The notes beneath the pieces are model-generated. The model did no database searches, had not been told where the DNA came from, and saw only the letters and a program-made list of their open reading frames with translations. Below, piece by piece: positions 42,293 to 50,638 of a DNA stretch of 64,000 nucleotides (position 1 is its first letter; the number at the start of each line of letters is the position of its first letter). This stretch comes from VAZQ01 sp036557705 (GTDB lineage: Bacteria > Pseudomonadota > Alphaproteobacteria > Rhizobiales > Xanthobacteraceae): the NCBI GenBank assembly GCA_036557705.1, contig DATBHB010000016.1, positions 1 through 64,000 on the forward strand, read 5' to 3'. The position numbers were made by a program, and so were the translations under genes.

Positions 42293-42401
42293 GTAGCCCG
42301 GATTTGCGCTTGCAAATCCGGGGAAGGCAGCGGTCCCCGGATTGCGCGATCAGCAGTGAAGCCGGCTTCGCAGCGTAAGGGGGCCGCGCAATCCGGGTTA
42401 C
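42293..42401. repeat. GTAG-type palindromic repeat, family A (copy A13)
   Basis: A 109-base near-identical twin of A12, 29 bases away, in the same orientation; it differs by one T/C in the central loop and by TTAC in place of CTAC at the right end. That right end touches the TAG stop codon of the next minus-strand gene. Confidence 0.88.
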
Positions 42402-42928
42402 TAATCGAACCGCCCGTCAGGCGGAAAGCGGATGGTCTGATCGTAACGCGACGGGACGGTCATATCCTTGTCGCCGCGCGCCGGAAGCACCACGGCCTCG
42501 GCGATATAGAGATGGCCCTTGTGGTAATAGAGCGAGTCGCGCACCCGGCTGCCGTCCTTGCGATCGACCACGATCGAGACACCGAAGACCGACTTCGCAT
42601 CCTGATAAACGCGCGGAAAATCGGTAAAGATCACGTTCCCCTTGCGCATCAGCTCGTAGCCCGCTTCGTTGACGAAGCTCGACCCCTGATCGGGCCGGCT
42701 GCTCACATCGACAGCGGTCAACTTGTAAACGACATGGTCGTCTTCGGCCGAATAGACCATGGCCGGCAGGCCCTTGGCATAGATCGAATCATAGGTCGAT
42801 TTCATCGCCTGCGGCTTTACCGGAAACTGGATCGCGACCCCCTGGTCGAGGTAAATGTATTCCTCCCAGGCCGATGCATCGCCGGCGCCAATCAACAGCC
42901 CCGCCACGACGAGCGGAATGATACGCAT
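42401..42928 (-). CDS. Exported hypothetical protein
   Basis: 175 residues. The ATG at 42928 follows GGGAGGAG. Signal peptide MRIIPLVVAGLLIGAGDASA. The mature part begins WEEYIYLDQGVAIQFPVKPQ and continues with short beta strands (MVYSAEDDHVVYKLTAVDVS, DSLYYHKGHLYIAEAVVLP). The DQGVAIQFPVKP start resembles small periplasmic lipocalin- or TPM-like proteins, but I do not recognise the family. Its TAG stop overlaps the end of repeat A13. Confidence 0.7.
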   Translation of the reverse strand: MRIIPLVVAGLLIGAGDASAWEEYIYLDQGVAIQFPVKPQAMKSTYDSIYAKGLPAMVYSAEDDHVVYKLTAVDVSSRPDQGSSFVNEAGYELMRKGNVIFTDFPRVYQDAKSVFGVSIVVDRKDGSRVRDSLYYHKGHLYIAEAVVLPARGDKDMTVPSRYDQTIRFPPDGRFD

Positions 42929-42994
42929 GTAACTCCTCCCTCTTGACCGATGCATTCTAGCACGCGGCCAGCCCCAGCAACAAATTGGCGCCGG

Positions 42995-44212
42995 TCAAAA
43001 CAAGCTCAGCTGAGCCGGCTCCGGGCGCGGCGGCGAGAAGTGATCGGTCGTAAGTTTCGGGGTCGCCTTGTTGAGGCCGTGCTTCTCGCAGGCAGCCTCG
43101 AAGCGGCGGCCGATCATCCAGGCGATCGGACCGGCTCCGGTCATCCGCTTTCCAAATTCTGAATCGTAATCCTTTCCACCGCGCATGTCGCGGATGAGCT
43201 TGAAGACGTGGCGATAGCGGTCGGGAAAATTGGCCATCAGCCACTCGCGGAAAAGGTCGCGCACTTCGAGCGGCAGGCGAAGGAGCACGTAGCCGGCGCC
43301 GATCACGCCGACGGCGGCTGCGGCATCGAGAATGCGCTCGATCTCGGCATCGTTGATCGCCGGAATGATGGGCGCGACCATGACTGAGGTGGGCACTCCT
43401 GCCTGCGAAAGCTCGCGCAGCGCCTGGAGACGGCGCGCTGGCGTCGGCGCCCTCGGCTCCATGACCCGCGCCAGCTTGGCATCGAGAGTCGTGACTGAGA
43501 GCGCGACCTTCACCAGATTGCGCCTGGCCATGCGCGAGAGAATATCGAGATCGCGCAGCACCAGCGCGGATTTCGTCACGATCCCGACCGGATGGCCGAA
43601 ATTGTCGAGCACTTCGAGAATGCGCCGCATGATCTGATGCTGCCGCTCGATCGGCTGATAGGGATCGGTATTGGTCCCGATCGCAATCGTGCGCGGCGAA
43701 TATTTCGGATCGGAGAGTTCGCGCTCGAGGAGTCGTGGCGAATCGGGTTTTGCGAACAGTTTCGATTCGAAATCGAGCCCGGGCGAGAGCCCGAGATAGG
43801 CATGGGTCGGCCGAGCAAAGCAGTAGATGCAGCCGTGCTCGCAGCCGCGATAAGGATTGATCGAGCGGTCGAATGAGATATCCGGAGAATCGTTACGCGT
43901 GATGATCCGCCGCGTCGCATCGGTCGAGACCGTCGTCTTGAACGGCGACAGCTCTTCAAGCTCCTGCCATCCGTCATCGAAGGCAATGCGGGCGAGCGGC
44001 TCGTAGCGGCCCGATGCATTCGATTGCGCGCCGCGGCCACGGCGGCGACCCGCCTCGATCGCGACCGTTGTGTCGGGGGGCATGTCGAGATCGACCGCCG
44101 CTGGGTGCGGCGGGACCAGATCGGCCGCCGGGCTGCGGCGCGCAAAGGCGCCCGCGGACGAGGCCACTTGAACCGCGGGCGAACGGCGAAGAGCTGAAGA
44201 CGAGCGACTCAT
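42995..44212 (-). CDS. Radical SAM protein, PA0069/SplB-like
   Basis: 405 residues. A disordered basic N-terminus (about 1-80, RRRGRGAQSNASGRYEP) precedes the radical SAM core. The [4Fe-4S] motif CEHGCIYCF gives Cys124, Cys128 and Cys131; TNTDPYQPIERQ and SVTTLDAKLARVMEPRAP are typical of the spore-photoproduct-lyase-like PA0069 group. The protein ends QLSLF, a good match to the beta sliding clamp-binding pentapeptide, which would fit a DNA-repair role at the replisome (inference). The ATG at 44212 is preferred over a TTG ten codons upstream. Convergent with nothing; it stands alone. Confidence 0.87.
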   Translation of the reverse strand: MSRSSSALRRSPAVQVASSAGAFARRSPAADLVPPHPAAVDLDMPPDTTVAIEAGRRRGRGAQSNASGRYEPLARIAFDDGWQELEELSPFKTTVSTDATRRIITRNDSPDISFDRSINPYRGCEHGCIYCFARPTHAYLGLSPGLDFESKLFAKPDSPRLLERELSDPKYSPRTIAIGTNTDPYQPIERQHQIMRRILEVLDNFGHPVGIVTKSALVLRDLDILSRMARRNLVKVALSVTTLDAKLARVMEPRAPTPARRLQALRELSQAGVPTSVMVAPIIPAINDAEIERILDAAAAVGVIGAGYVLLRLPLEVRDLFREWLMANFPDRYRHVFKLIRDMRGGKDYDSEFGKRMTGAGPIAWMIGRRFEAACEKHGLNKATPKLTTDHFSPPRPEPAQLSLF

Positions 44213-44266
44213 CTGCCGAATGTAGCTCCCCGCCTGGAACAAATCAAGAACATTTTTTTGCTGGGC

Positions 44267-44346
44267 GTAGGGCGGATTAGCGCGGCCGAGCCGTACATTG
44301 CATGCCGCTCTCGTCCCGCGCGTAATCCGCCGGGAAGGCGGGTTAC
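44267..44346. repeat. GTAG-type palindromic repeat, family E (copy E1)
   Basis: GTAGGGCGGATTAGCGCGGC at the left and GCGCGTAATCCGCC plus GGCGGGTTAC at the right. The right terminus is TTAC. It lies upstream of the radical SAM gene; copy B5 follows 62 bases further on. The 368-base gap holds no gene. Confidence 0.65.
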
Positions 44347-44408
44347 GGCGCGCCCTGGAGCGGGCATGCGCAGGGGGGCGCGCCTAATCTTACTGAGTCA
44401 CAACCTTC

Positions 44409-44549
44409 GTAGGGTGGGCAAAATCGCGTGGCACCGCCTGACAGCGTGGGCAATCAGCGCGTTTACGCGCGTCTTCGACGCGCTATGGGCGCACGGCGCG
44501 ATTTTGCCCACGCGGTCGGCATTGGAGAAGGCGCCGTTGCCCACCCTAC
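44409..44549. repeat. GTAG-type palindromic repeat, family B (copy B5)
   Basis: Outer ends GTAGGGTGGGCAAAATCGCG and GCGCCGTTGCCCACCCTAC; inside, CGCGATTTTGCCCACGCGG mirrors the left end and a CAGCGCGTTTACGCGCG hairpin is present. A composite copy like B3. Confidence 0.75.
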
Positions 44550-44580
44550 GATGTTTCTGACGCAGTAAGACTAACCAGCC

Positions 44581-45144
44581 CTACACCGTTGCGCCTTTGG
44601 CCTTGGCGCGGCGCAGATGCTCGTCGAGCCGCGGCATGATCTCGACGAAATTGCAGGGAGCGTAGCGGTAGTCGAACTGGTGCACGAGGATTTCGTCCCA
44701 GGCATCGCGGCAGGCGCCCGGCGATCCCGGCAAGCAGAAGATGTAGGTCGAATTGGCAACGCCCGCGGTCGCGCGCGTCTGGATCGCCGACGTCCCGATC
44801 TTGCGGAAACTGACCATCAGGAACAGGACCGCAAAGGCGTCCATCTTCTTCTCGAACAACGGCTCGACCGCCTCGGGGGTCACATCGCGGCCGGTAAATC
44901 CTGTGCCGCCGGTGGTGATGATCACATCGATGGCCGGGGCTTCGATCCATTCCTTGACCCGCGCGCGGATCGCCTGGACGTCATCAGGCACGATAGTGCG
45001 ATCGGCAAGGTAATGTCCGGCAGCCTTGATCCTCTCCGAGAGCGTCGCGCCCGATTTGTCATCCGCCAGCTGGCGCGTATCGGAGACGGTCAGGACCCCG
45101 AATTTGAGGGGGATCAATTGCTTGCTTTCGTCAATTCCTGGCAT
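44581..45144 (-). CDS. moaB: Molybdenum cofactor biosynthesis protein B
   Basis: A 187-residue MoaB/MogA-type protein that adenylylates molybdopterin before molybdenum insertion. The N-terminal KFGVLTVSDTRQLADDKSG, the substrate loop TTGGTGFTGRDVTPEAV, FRKIGTSAIQTRATAGV and FCLPGSPGACRDAWDEIL are all diagnostic. The molybdoenzymes served are not in this window. Confidence 0.93.
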   Translation of the reverse strand: MPGIDESKQLIPLKFGVLTVSDTRQLADDKSGATLSERIKAAGHYLADRTIVPDDVQAIRARVKEWIEAPAIDVIITTGGTGFTGRDVTPEAVEPLFEKKMDAFAVLFLMVSFRKIGTSAIQTRATAGVANSTYIFCLPGSPGACRDAWDEILVHQFDYRYAPCNFVEIMPRLDEHLRRAKAKGATV

Positions 45145-45235
45145 TGCACGTCAAGAGCTGGGATGTCAGTCGGGATCTCAGTCGGTCCGCATTGGGATTT
45201 AACTCTTAAACCGCGCGGGTTCAACCGTAAGCCCG

Positions 45236-45754
45236 TTACTCCTTGAGGTAGAGCGAATGGCAGGTGTCGCAGGCAATGCCGAGCGCCCTGTAGAGCCGCT
45301 TGATCTCGTCCTCGTCCATCGCGCGGCTCAACTCGTATGCGGTGTTCGCGGCCGCCGTCGAGCGGCGATAAAAGTCGCCGAAATCCGTCCAGATATCCGG
45401 CGATGCCGTGGTAGCGGTAGCGGGGTCGAGTTCGGCATCCTCCCGCCACTGGTTCGAGTTGGGTGGAAACAGATGTGGAAATGCCATCAACATCACCGAA
45501 GCATCATCGGCGTCCTCGCGAGCGGCCTGCACATCGATTTTCCGCTGCGAGATCATGCTGCCGATCTTGTCCATCTTGTCCATGATGGAATTCATCAGGG
45601 TCTTGCGGGCGACGATCACGTCGCTTGCCGCGGCGGCAGTCTGGTCTTCACTCGAAGCCGAGAAGCTAAAAGCCACCGAGCATGCCAGCGCGCAGGCGAC
45701 CACAACCGCCATGCGGCTCCTTGAACGCCAGACGCTTCGGCCTTCGCCCGTCAT
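45236..45754 (-). CDS. Exported cytochrome c'-like (class II) monohaem protein
   Basis: About 172 residues. The ATG at 45754 is tentative; a signal peptide with the core MAVVVACALACSVAFSFSAS is present. The mature protein is helical (ARKTLMNSIMDKMDKIGSMI, then STAAANTAYELSRAMDEDEI) and has its only haem motif near the C-terminus, ACDTCHSLYLKE, as in class II cytochromes. An electron-transfer or NO-binding role in the periplasm is possible; the partner is unknown. Next to it on the same strand is a substrate-binding protein. Confidence 0.72.
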   Translation of the reverse strand: MTGEGRSVWRSRSRMAVVVACALACSVAFSFSASSEDQTAAAASDVIVARKTLMNSIMDKMDKIGSMISQRKIDVQAAREDADDASVMLMAFPHLFPPNSNQWREDAELDPATATTASPDIWTDFGDFYRRSTAAANTAYELSRAMDEDEIKRLYRALGIACDTCHSLYLKE

Positions 45755-45782
45755 CGCGTTGGTTTCCAAGGCGGGGGTTGGA

Positions 45783-46673
45783 CTACACCGCCGCCCTTGT
45801 TACTGCGGGAGATCGATGGTCGTCTTCGAAGAGTCCGCGTTCGTGCAGCCACTGCTGAGTCCCGCCATAGACCGAATCGGTATACGGCAGAAACACGATG
45901 CGCTCCCCTGTCGAGAACCGTCGGACGTCGATACCAGGCTTGTACCGGTCCGGAATCTCGTTGGCATAAAAGTGTTTGTAGTGTTCGGGTTCGAAATCGA
46001 GATCCATCTGCGCGCGGCGCAAGCCGTTCATGTAGCGTTTGACATTCTCCGCGGCCACTCCCGCCGGGAACATGAAGGCGATCATGAATGTGCTGTCCAC
46101 GATCCTCCGAAATCCCAATTGCTCCAAGACCTGATAGCTCAATCCCCAGACGCTGGTCGCCGGAACGTCGCGATCGACCGCGACGTCCACGCGCGCCCAG
46201 ATCGAACCGACGAATTTCAGATTGATCTGGTCAGGAGGCAGAAATGGCTCGAGCGACTGAATGGTCGTGAAATGGCTGCCGGAGTGATAGCCGACCGCGA
46301 TGTCCCGCGCGGCGAGATCCTCCGGCCGGCGGATGTCGGAATCCGGCGGCACCATGATGCCGCCGGGAGTGACCACATAGGAATCCCGCCACATGACCCC
46401 GATCTGCTGAGCCGAGGCCTGGCCGATTGCCCAATGGCAAGCGCACGAAATATCGGACTTGACGCCCTTGTTGCCTCCTGCGTGCCTGTAGGCTTCAAAG
46501 GCACCGGCCCGTACCTCTCTGATCCGCCCAGAGACGTCGATCGCCTTTCGACTCTGCGCCGCCCAGCCGGTCTGGAACTCGTAGTCGAGTCCCTCGTCAC
46601 GGAAATAGCCCTTCGCATCGGCAATCCATTCCTGAAGCCTGCCATGCGGTTGGATGATGAATTTTGACACCAT
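45783..46673 (-). CDS. ABC transporter substrate-binding-like protein (NMT1/SsuA-type fold), no signal peptide
   Basis: 296 residues. The ATG at 46673 follows GGAGG and yields MVSKFIIQPHGRLQEWIADA with no signal peptide, although the fold is that of periplasmic binding proteins: KGYFRDEGLDYEFQTGW, VMWRDSYVVTPGGIMVPPD and RRPEDLAARDIAVGYHSGSH are NMT1/THI5-like blocks. No permease or ATPase gene is nearby. Such leaderless homologues may act as cytoplasmic enzymes or sensors. The role is unknown. Confidence 0.65.
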   Translation of the reverse strand: MVSKFIIQPHGRLQEWIADAKGYFRDEGLDYEFQTGWAAQSRKAIDVSGRIREVRAGAFEAYRHAGGNKGVKSDISCACHWAIGQASAQQIGVMWRDSYVVTPGGIMVPPDSDIRRPEDLAARDIAVGYHSGSHFTTIQSLEPFLPPDQINLKFVGSIWARVDVAVDRDVPATSVWGLSYQVLEQLGFRRIVDSTFMIAFMFPAGVAAENVKRYMNGLRRAQMDLDFEPEHYKHFYANEIPDRYKPGIDVRRFSTGERIVFLPYTDSVYGGTQQWLHERGLFEDDHRSPAVTRAAV

Positions 46674-46893
46674 TATCCTCCGTAATGCTCGCGTCCCGGC
46701 ATCGACCCCGCGCGGCGCAGGATAGGGCCGACCGGGGAGCCGTACCAGTCGGATTTGGCCCCACTCCATCGCATTGACAACACCGGTTTCTGCCCTACCA
46801 CAGCCCGAAGCATCGAGTTAGCTGCTAATCGAGGTGCTGGCCAAGAGACTTCCCGGCCTACAAGAAACGCGGTAGCCGGCTTGGGCTTTGGCA

Positions 46894-48174
46894 ATGGCGG
46901 GTGTATCGCCTGGTCAAGTTTTGGAAATGCAGCAGCGGCGCACCAGTTTGAGCGAATCACCAGCACAAGTGGCGCGCGCGCCAAACGCCCTGTTTGCTGT
47001 GGCGCTTGCATCGATATCGCTGATTGGGCCGCTGGCCATTCATCTGTTTCTCCCGGCCATACCGGCGGTGAAAGCAGCACTTGATCTCTCCGATGCGCTG
47101 GCGCAGCTCACGTTCAGCGTCGCACTGTTAGGGATGGGGGGTGCGAACCTGTTCTACGGTGCGCTTTCGGACCGCTTTGGCCGGCGCCCATTGTTGCTGT
47201 CGGGCCTCTGCCTCTTTCTCGTCGGAAGTTTCGTCTCATTGCTGGCGACTTCGATTTGGGTGCTGGTGGCGGGACGGCTGCTGCAGGCAATCGGCGCCGG
47301 CTGCGGCGTGACGCTGGCGCGTGCGATAGCCTCGGATGTCTACGGCCAGCGCTCTCTCGCCAAGGCGATCGCGTACCTCACGATGTTCTATACGCTCGGC
47401 CCAATGATCTCGCCGTTGATTGGCGGGATTCTCATCGATGCCTATGGATGGCGGAGCATCTTCGTCTTTGCGATCCTGGTCGGAGGTCTCATCCTCGTCA
47501 ACGCCTATGGAGCAGTTTTCGAAACTCGTTCAGTGCGCCAAGCGGCTTCCCCCAAGGTGCTCCTGCAAGGTTTCGGAGAACTCTTCGGAGAGGCGCGGTT
47601 CATGTCGTTCGTCCTGCAAACCGGATTTAGCACCGGCACTTTCCTCGCGCTTGCCGCCGCCGCTTCGAGTCTGATGAAGGAGCTACTCGATCGGCCCTCG
47701 TCCGAATTCGGCGTCTATTTCCTGCTGTTTCCGCTCGGGCTTCTGAGCGGCAATTTTATCTCGACACGGCTGAGCGGCCGGTTTGCGAACGAATCAATGG
47801 TGCTTGCCGGCTCGACAATGTCTCTGAGCACAATTGCGATTCAGTCCGGTTTTCTCTTGGCCGGACATGTGACGCCGCTCACGCTGTTTTTGCCTGGCTT
47901 TCTCATCAGCTTCGCTCAGGGAATTGCCCTGCCGTTCAGCCAGGCTGGAGCCATAGCGGTCAGACCCCACCTCGCGGGGGCCGCTGCAGGAATTGGCGTC
48001 CTGGCCCAGAACCTTTGCGGTGCCGGCTTCGTACAGCTCTATGGCCTGGTCGCAAACGGCACGCCTCTGCCCCTGGTTGCAACGACCTCGATCTCGGCTT
48101 TTCTCTGCTTCCTTGCAGGCGCTGCCGCGTATCGGTTGAGGCAGCCGCCAACCGCCCCGGGGCGGGCCGACTGA
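46894..48174 (+). CDS. Bcr/CflA-type MFS drug efflux transporter
   Basis: About 426 residues and 12 predicted membrane segments. IGPLAIHLFLPAIPAVKAAL in the first helix, FYGALSDRFGRRPLLLSGL (the motif A loop of MFS) and LQAIGAGCGVTLARAIASDVY match the Bcr/CflA drug-resistance subfamily. The start is uncertain: ATG at 46894 is used, with TTG at 46888 and ATG at 46927 as alternatives, none with a strong ribosome site. Substrates are unknown. Stands alone, divergent from the binding protein at 46673. Confidence 0.85.
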   Translation: MAGVSPGQVLEMQQRRTSLSESPAQVARAPNALFAVALASISLIGPLAIHLFLPAIPAVKAALDLSDALAQLTFSVALLGMGGANLFYGALSDRFGRRPLLLSGLCLFLVGSFVSLLATSIWVLVAGRLLQAIGAGCGVTLARAIASDVYGQRSLAKAIAYLTMFYTLGPMISPLIGGILIDAYGWRSIFVFAILVGGLILVNAYGAVFETRSVRQAASPKVLLQGFGELFGEARFMSFVLQTGFSTGTFLALAAAASSLMKELLDRPSSEFGVYFLLFPLGLLSGNFISTRLSGRFANESMVLAGSTMSLSTIAIQSGFLLAGHVTPLTLFLPGFLISFAQGIALPFSQAGAIAVRPHLAGAAAGIGVLAQNLCGAGFVQLYGLVANGTPLPLVATTSISAFLCFLAGAAAYRLRQPPTAPGRAD

Positions 48175-48508
48175 CGCACCTCTCCGGCAGGGCGGCGTTT
48201 GGGCGGACCGGGGTCTCCACACGCTCCTGAGACGATCAAAATGCCGCGTCCGCCGTTGACATGGAGCGGTGGACGGTCTTCAAGTCCGCTGAACGGCACC
48301 CCGTCCATAGCGCCCGTCGCGGTTGGCCATCGGCATCCGTGCGGGAGTGAATTGCCGGCGACGAGCTGGCCCGGTCGCAGCCTACCCGGTCAAAACAAGG
48401 AGCCCTTCGTGACCGCGCACCCCGTCCGATTTGGCGGATCCGGTTTCCATTGCCGGCTTGCGCAAGGCCGCGGCCGGGATCCAATGCGTCCGATTTGAGA
48501 CTGCTGCC
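48175..48508. other. Intergenic region upstream of queD
   Basis: 334 bases with no supportable gene, repeat or terminator. I looked for a preQ1 riboswitch-like pseudoknot before queD and did not find a convincing one. Confidence 0.4.
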
Positions 48509-48865
48509 ATGTACACGATCTCCAAATCTTTCGCATTTTCGGCCTCGCACGTGATTGGCGGCTTACCGGCGGATCATCCCTGCGCGCGGCTGCACGGCCA
48601 CAATTACGAAGTCGTCGTCGTCTTGGAGGCGGCCGCCCTCGATACGGTGGGATTCGTGCGCGATTATCACGAACTTTCGGCGGTGCGCGACCTCATCGAG
48701 GCGACGTTCGACCACAAGCATCTCAACGACGTGCTCGGCCACGACCGGACCACCAGCGAAGTGATCAGCAAGTGGCTGTACGACTGGTGCAAGGCGCGTT
48801 GGCCCGAGGTTGCGGCCGTGCGGGTGAGCGAGACACCGCGGGTCTGGGCCGAATACCGGGCATGA
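48509..48865 (+). CDS. queD: 6-carboxy-tetrahydropterin synthase
   Basis: A 118-residue enzyme of queuosine (preQ0) synthesis, converting dihydroneopterin triphosphate to 6-carboxytetrahydropterin. Zinc ligands His14 (FSASH), His29 and His31 (LHGHNY) and the catalytic Cys25 (HPCARLHGH) are visible; DFDHKHLND carries the second catalytic pair. It overlaps queE by four bases (ATGA). Confidence 0.92.
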   Translation: MYTISKSFAFSASHVIGGLPADHPCARLHGHNYEVVVVLEAAALDTVGFVRDYHELSAVRDLIEATFDHKHLNDVLGHDRTTSEVISKWLYDWCKARWPEVAAVRVSETPRVWAEYRA

Positions 48866-49590
48866 ATGCCATCCGTGTCAGTGAAATCTTCGGGCCGACC
48901 ATCCAGGGCGAAGGGCCGCTGATCGGCCGCCCGACTGTATTCGTGCGGACCGGCGGCTGCGATTATCGCTGCGCCTGGTGCGATACTCTCTATGCGGTGC
49001 TGCCGAAATACAGGGATGAATGGAGATTGATGGGCCCGGTCGAGATTATGGCGCGGGTCGATGAACTCGCCGGCGGCAAGCCGGTCCTGATTTCGCTGTC
49101 CGGCGGCAATCCAGCCTTGCAACCGCTGGCCCCGCTGATCGAGCTTGGCCGGCGCAGCGGCCATGGTTTGCTGTTGGAGACGCAGGGCAGCGTCGCTCAG
49201 CCCTGGTTCGCCGCACTCGATTGGCTGATTCTCAGCCCGAAACCGCCCTCCGCGGGCACGACGGCTGACTGGGATGCCTTCGCAGCATGCCTCAAATCCG
49301 CAAGGGGGCGGCCGCGCTGTGCTCTCAAGATCGCTGTGTTCGATGAGGATGACTACAGGTTTGCCCGGGAGGCGGCCGGCCGTCACCCGGAATTGCCGGT
49401 CTACTTACAGGTCGGAAACCCTGCACCGTTGAGCGCCGGCGGCGGCCTCCTTCCCGAGCCGGCTGACATTGAGGATCTGCTCCGACGCTTCCGCTGGCTG
49501 GTCGACATGGTGACGGCCGACCATTGGTTTACCGCAACCGTTCTTCCGCAGCTTCATGTATTGGCTTGGGGCAACAGACGGGGCGTATGA
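48862..49590 (+). CDS. queE: 7-carboxy-7-deazaguanine synthase
   Basis: A 242-residue radical SAM enzyme acting directly after QueD in preQ0 synthesis. MNAIRVSEIFGPTIQGEGPL is the family opening; the iron-sulfur cysteines are Cys33, Cys37 and Cys40 (CDYRCAWC); ISLSGGNPALQPL is the SAM-binding GGE-like motif, here GGN; the C-terminal HVLAWGNRRGV is typical. The ATG overlaps the queD stop by four bases, so they are coupled. queC and queF are not in the window. Confidence 0.92.
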   Translation: MNAIRVSEIFGPTIQGEGPLIGRPTVFVRTGGCDYRCAWCDTLYAVLPKYRDEWRLMGPVEIMARVDELAGGKPVLISLSGGNPALQPLAPLIELGRRSGHGLLLETQGSVAQPWFAALDWLILSPKPPSAGTTADWDAFAACLKSARGRPRCALKIAVFDEDDYRFAREAAGRHPELPVYLQVGNPAPLSAGGGLLPEPADIEDLLRRFRWLVDMVTADHWFTATVLPQLHVLAWGNRRGV

Positions 49591-49636
49591 ATCGTCAGCC
49601 GGGTTCAGGAGTCGCGGCCCAGTGTGGAAGCCGAAC

Positions 49637-49912
49637 CTAGGACTCGGGCTGTTGAGGTCCCATCCCGGGGGGGTCGTCACGGAATGCGCTCGAGGCGACC
49701 AATCCAATCCCGGCGATGATCGCGAACAGCGCCGTGCAGGCTGCCGCGATCAGGCAGGCGGTGCCGAAAATGAAGAACGCGCTCGCGTAACCGGCGATCC
49801 ACTGCTCGAACAGCACATCCCCCGCAATCGCCAGGAAGGCGATGACGCCAATTGACTGGCCGAGCCGCATGAAGGTGCGGCGCACTCGGCGCGCGGGGGA
49901 TAATGCGTTCAT
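49637..49912 (-). CDS. Small membrane protein, two or three predicted helices
   Basis: 91 residues starting MNALSPARRVRRTFMRLGQS. Hydrophobic stretches IGVIAFLAIAGDVLF, AFFIFGTACLIAAAC and LFAIIAGIGLVASSAF suggest a small inner-membrane protein with a basic cytoplasmic N-terminus. No family is recognised and the ribosome site is weak. Convergent with queE. The 300 bases upstream (49913-50212) contain no other gene that I can support. Confidence 0.5.
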   Translation of the reverse strand: MNALSPARRVRRTFMRLGQSIGVIAFLAIAGDVLFEQWIAGYASAFFIFGTACLIAAACTALFAIIAGIGLVASSAFRDDPPGMGPQQPES

Positions 49913-50212
49913 AGCGGCGATTGGAATGCACCTTGGACTGGACAGAAGTGTGACGCCAAAGCTTCCGTTTGGAGGCACCGAAAAGGCTGCTCGCCAGCTC
50001 CGGCTGCAACCATAGCGTGTGCCGTCCTGCCGGGCCGCAGACCCGGACCGGGCCGAGCCATGGGTCTTCGGTGAGTTGACGGCATCGCCCACTGCCGTGG
50101 TGCATCCCATCGCCCACAGGCGCGCACTTGATCGGGTACTCGGGTCATGCCATTCGGCGGGATCGGAGGTCGAAACAGTCGCGCGAGTTCACCAAACCAG
50201 GGGAGAATCCAA

Positions 50213-50638
50213 GTGAATAAACTTGCATCGTTTATCTGTTCGGTCGCAGTATGCGGACTCGCTGTTGGACATGCTCAGGAACCGGGGCAACGCACAACAC
50301 TGAGCGGAGTCTTCACCGCCGTGCAGGCAAAAAACGGAGAGCGGCTGTTTCAGGCACGCTGCGCGCCCTGCCATGGCGCCGACCTCCATGCCGTCGATCC
50401 TGATGCTCCGGACCTGACCGATGATGGTTTCAAAACCGGCTGGCTCGGACAGACAGTCGCGAATCGGTTTCGCAATATTCGCATCGCGATGCCGGCCGAC
50501 GCCCCCGGCAGTCTCGACAACGAGACTTACATCGCGATCATTGCCTATATTCTGCAGTTCAACAAAATGCCGCCGGGCAATCAGAAACTGACGCCAGATG
50601 TCGAGGCGCTGGAGAAGATCGTTATCACGGCTCCCTGA
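50213..50638 (+). CDS. Exported class I monohaem cytochrome c
   Basis: 141 residues starting at GTG 50213, preceded by GGGGAG. Signal peptide MNKLASFICSVAVCGLAVGH, cleavage after HAQ. One haem site CAPCH at Cys50/Cys53/His54, a later IAMPADAPGSL stretch offering the axial Met, and the final IIAYILQFNKMPPGNQ helix typical of soluble cytochromes c associated with dehydrogenases. Its 3' end overlaps the convergent MFS gene by 14 bases. Confidence 0.85.
   Translation: MNKLASFICSVAVCGLAVGHAQEPGQRTTLSGVFTAVQAKNGERLFQARCAPCHGADLHAVDPDAPDLTDDGFKTGWLGQTVANRFRNIRIAMPADAPGSLDNETYIAIIAYILQFNKMPPGNQKLTPDVEALEKIVITAP

Noticed and set aside
48350..48508. preQ1 riboswitch before queD
   Set aside because: I could not draw the short C-rich-loop pseudoknot with an A-rich tail that defines the class.
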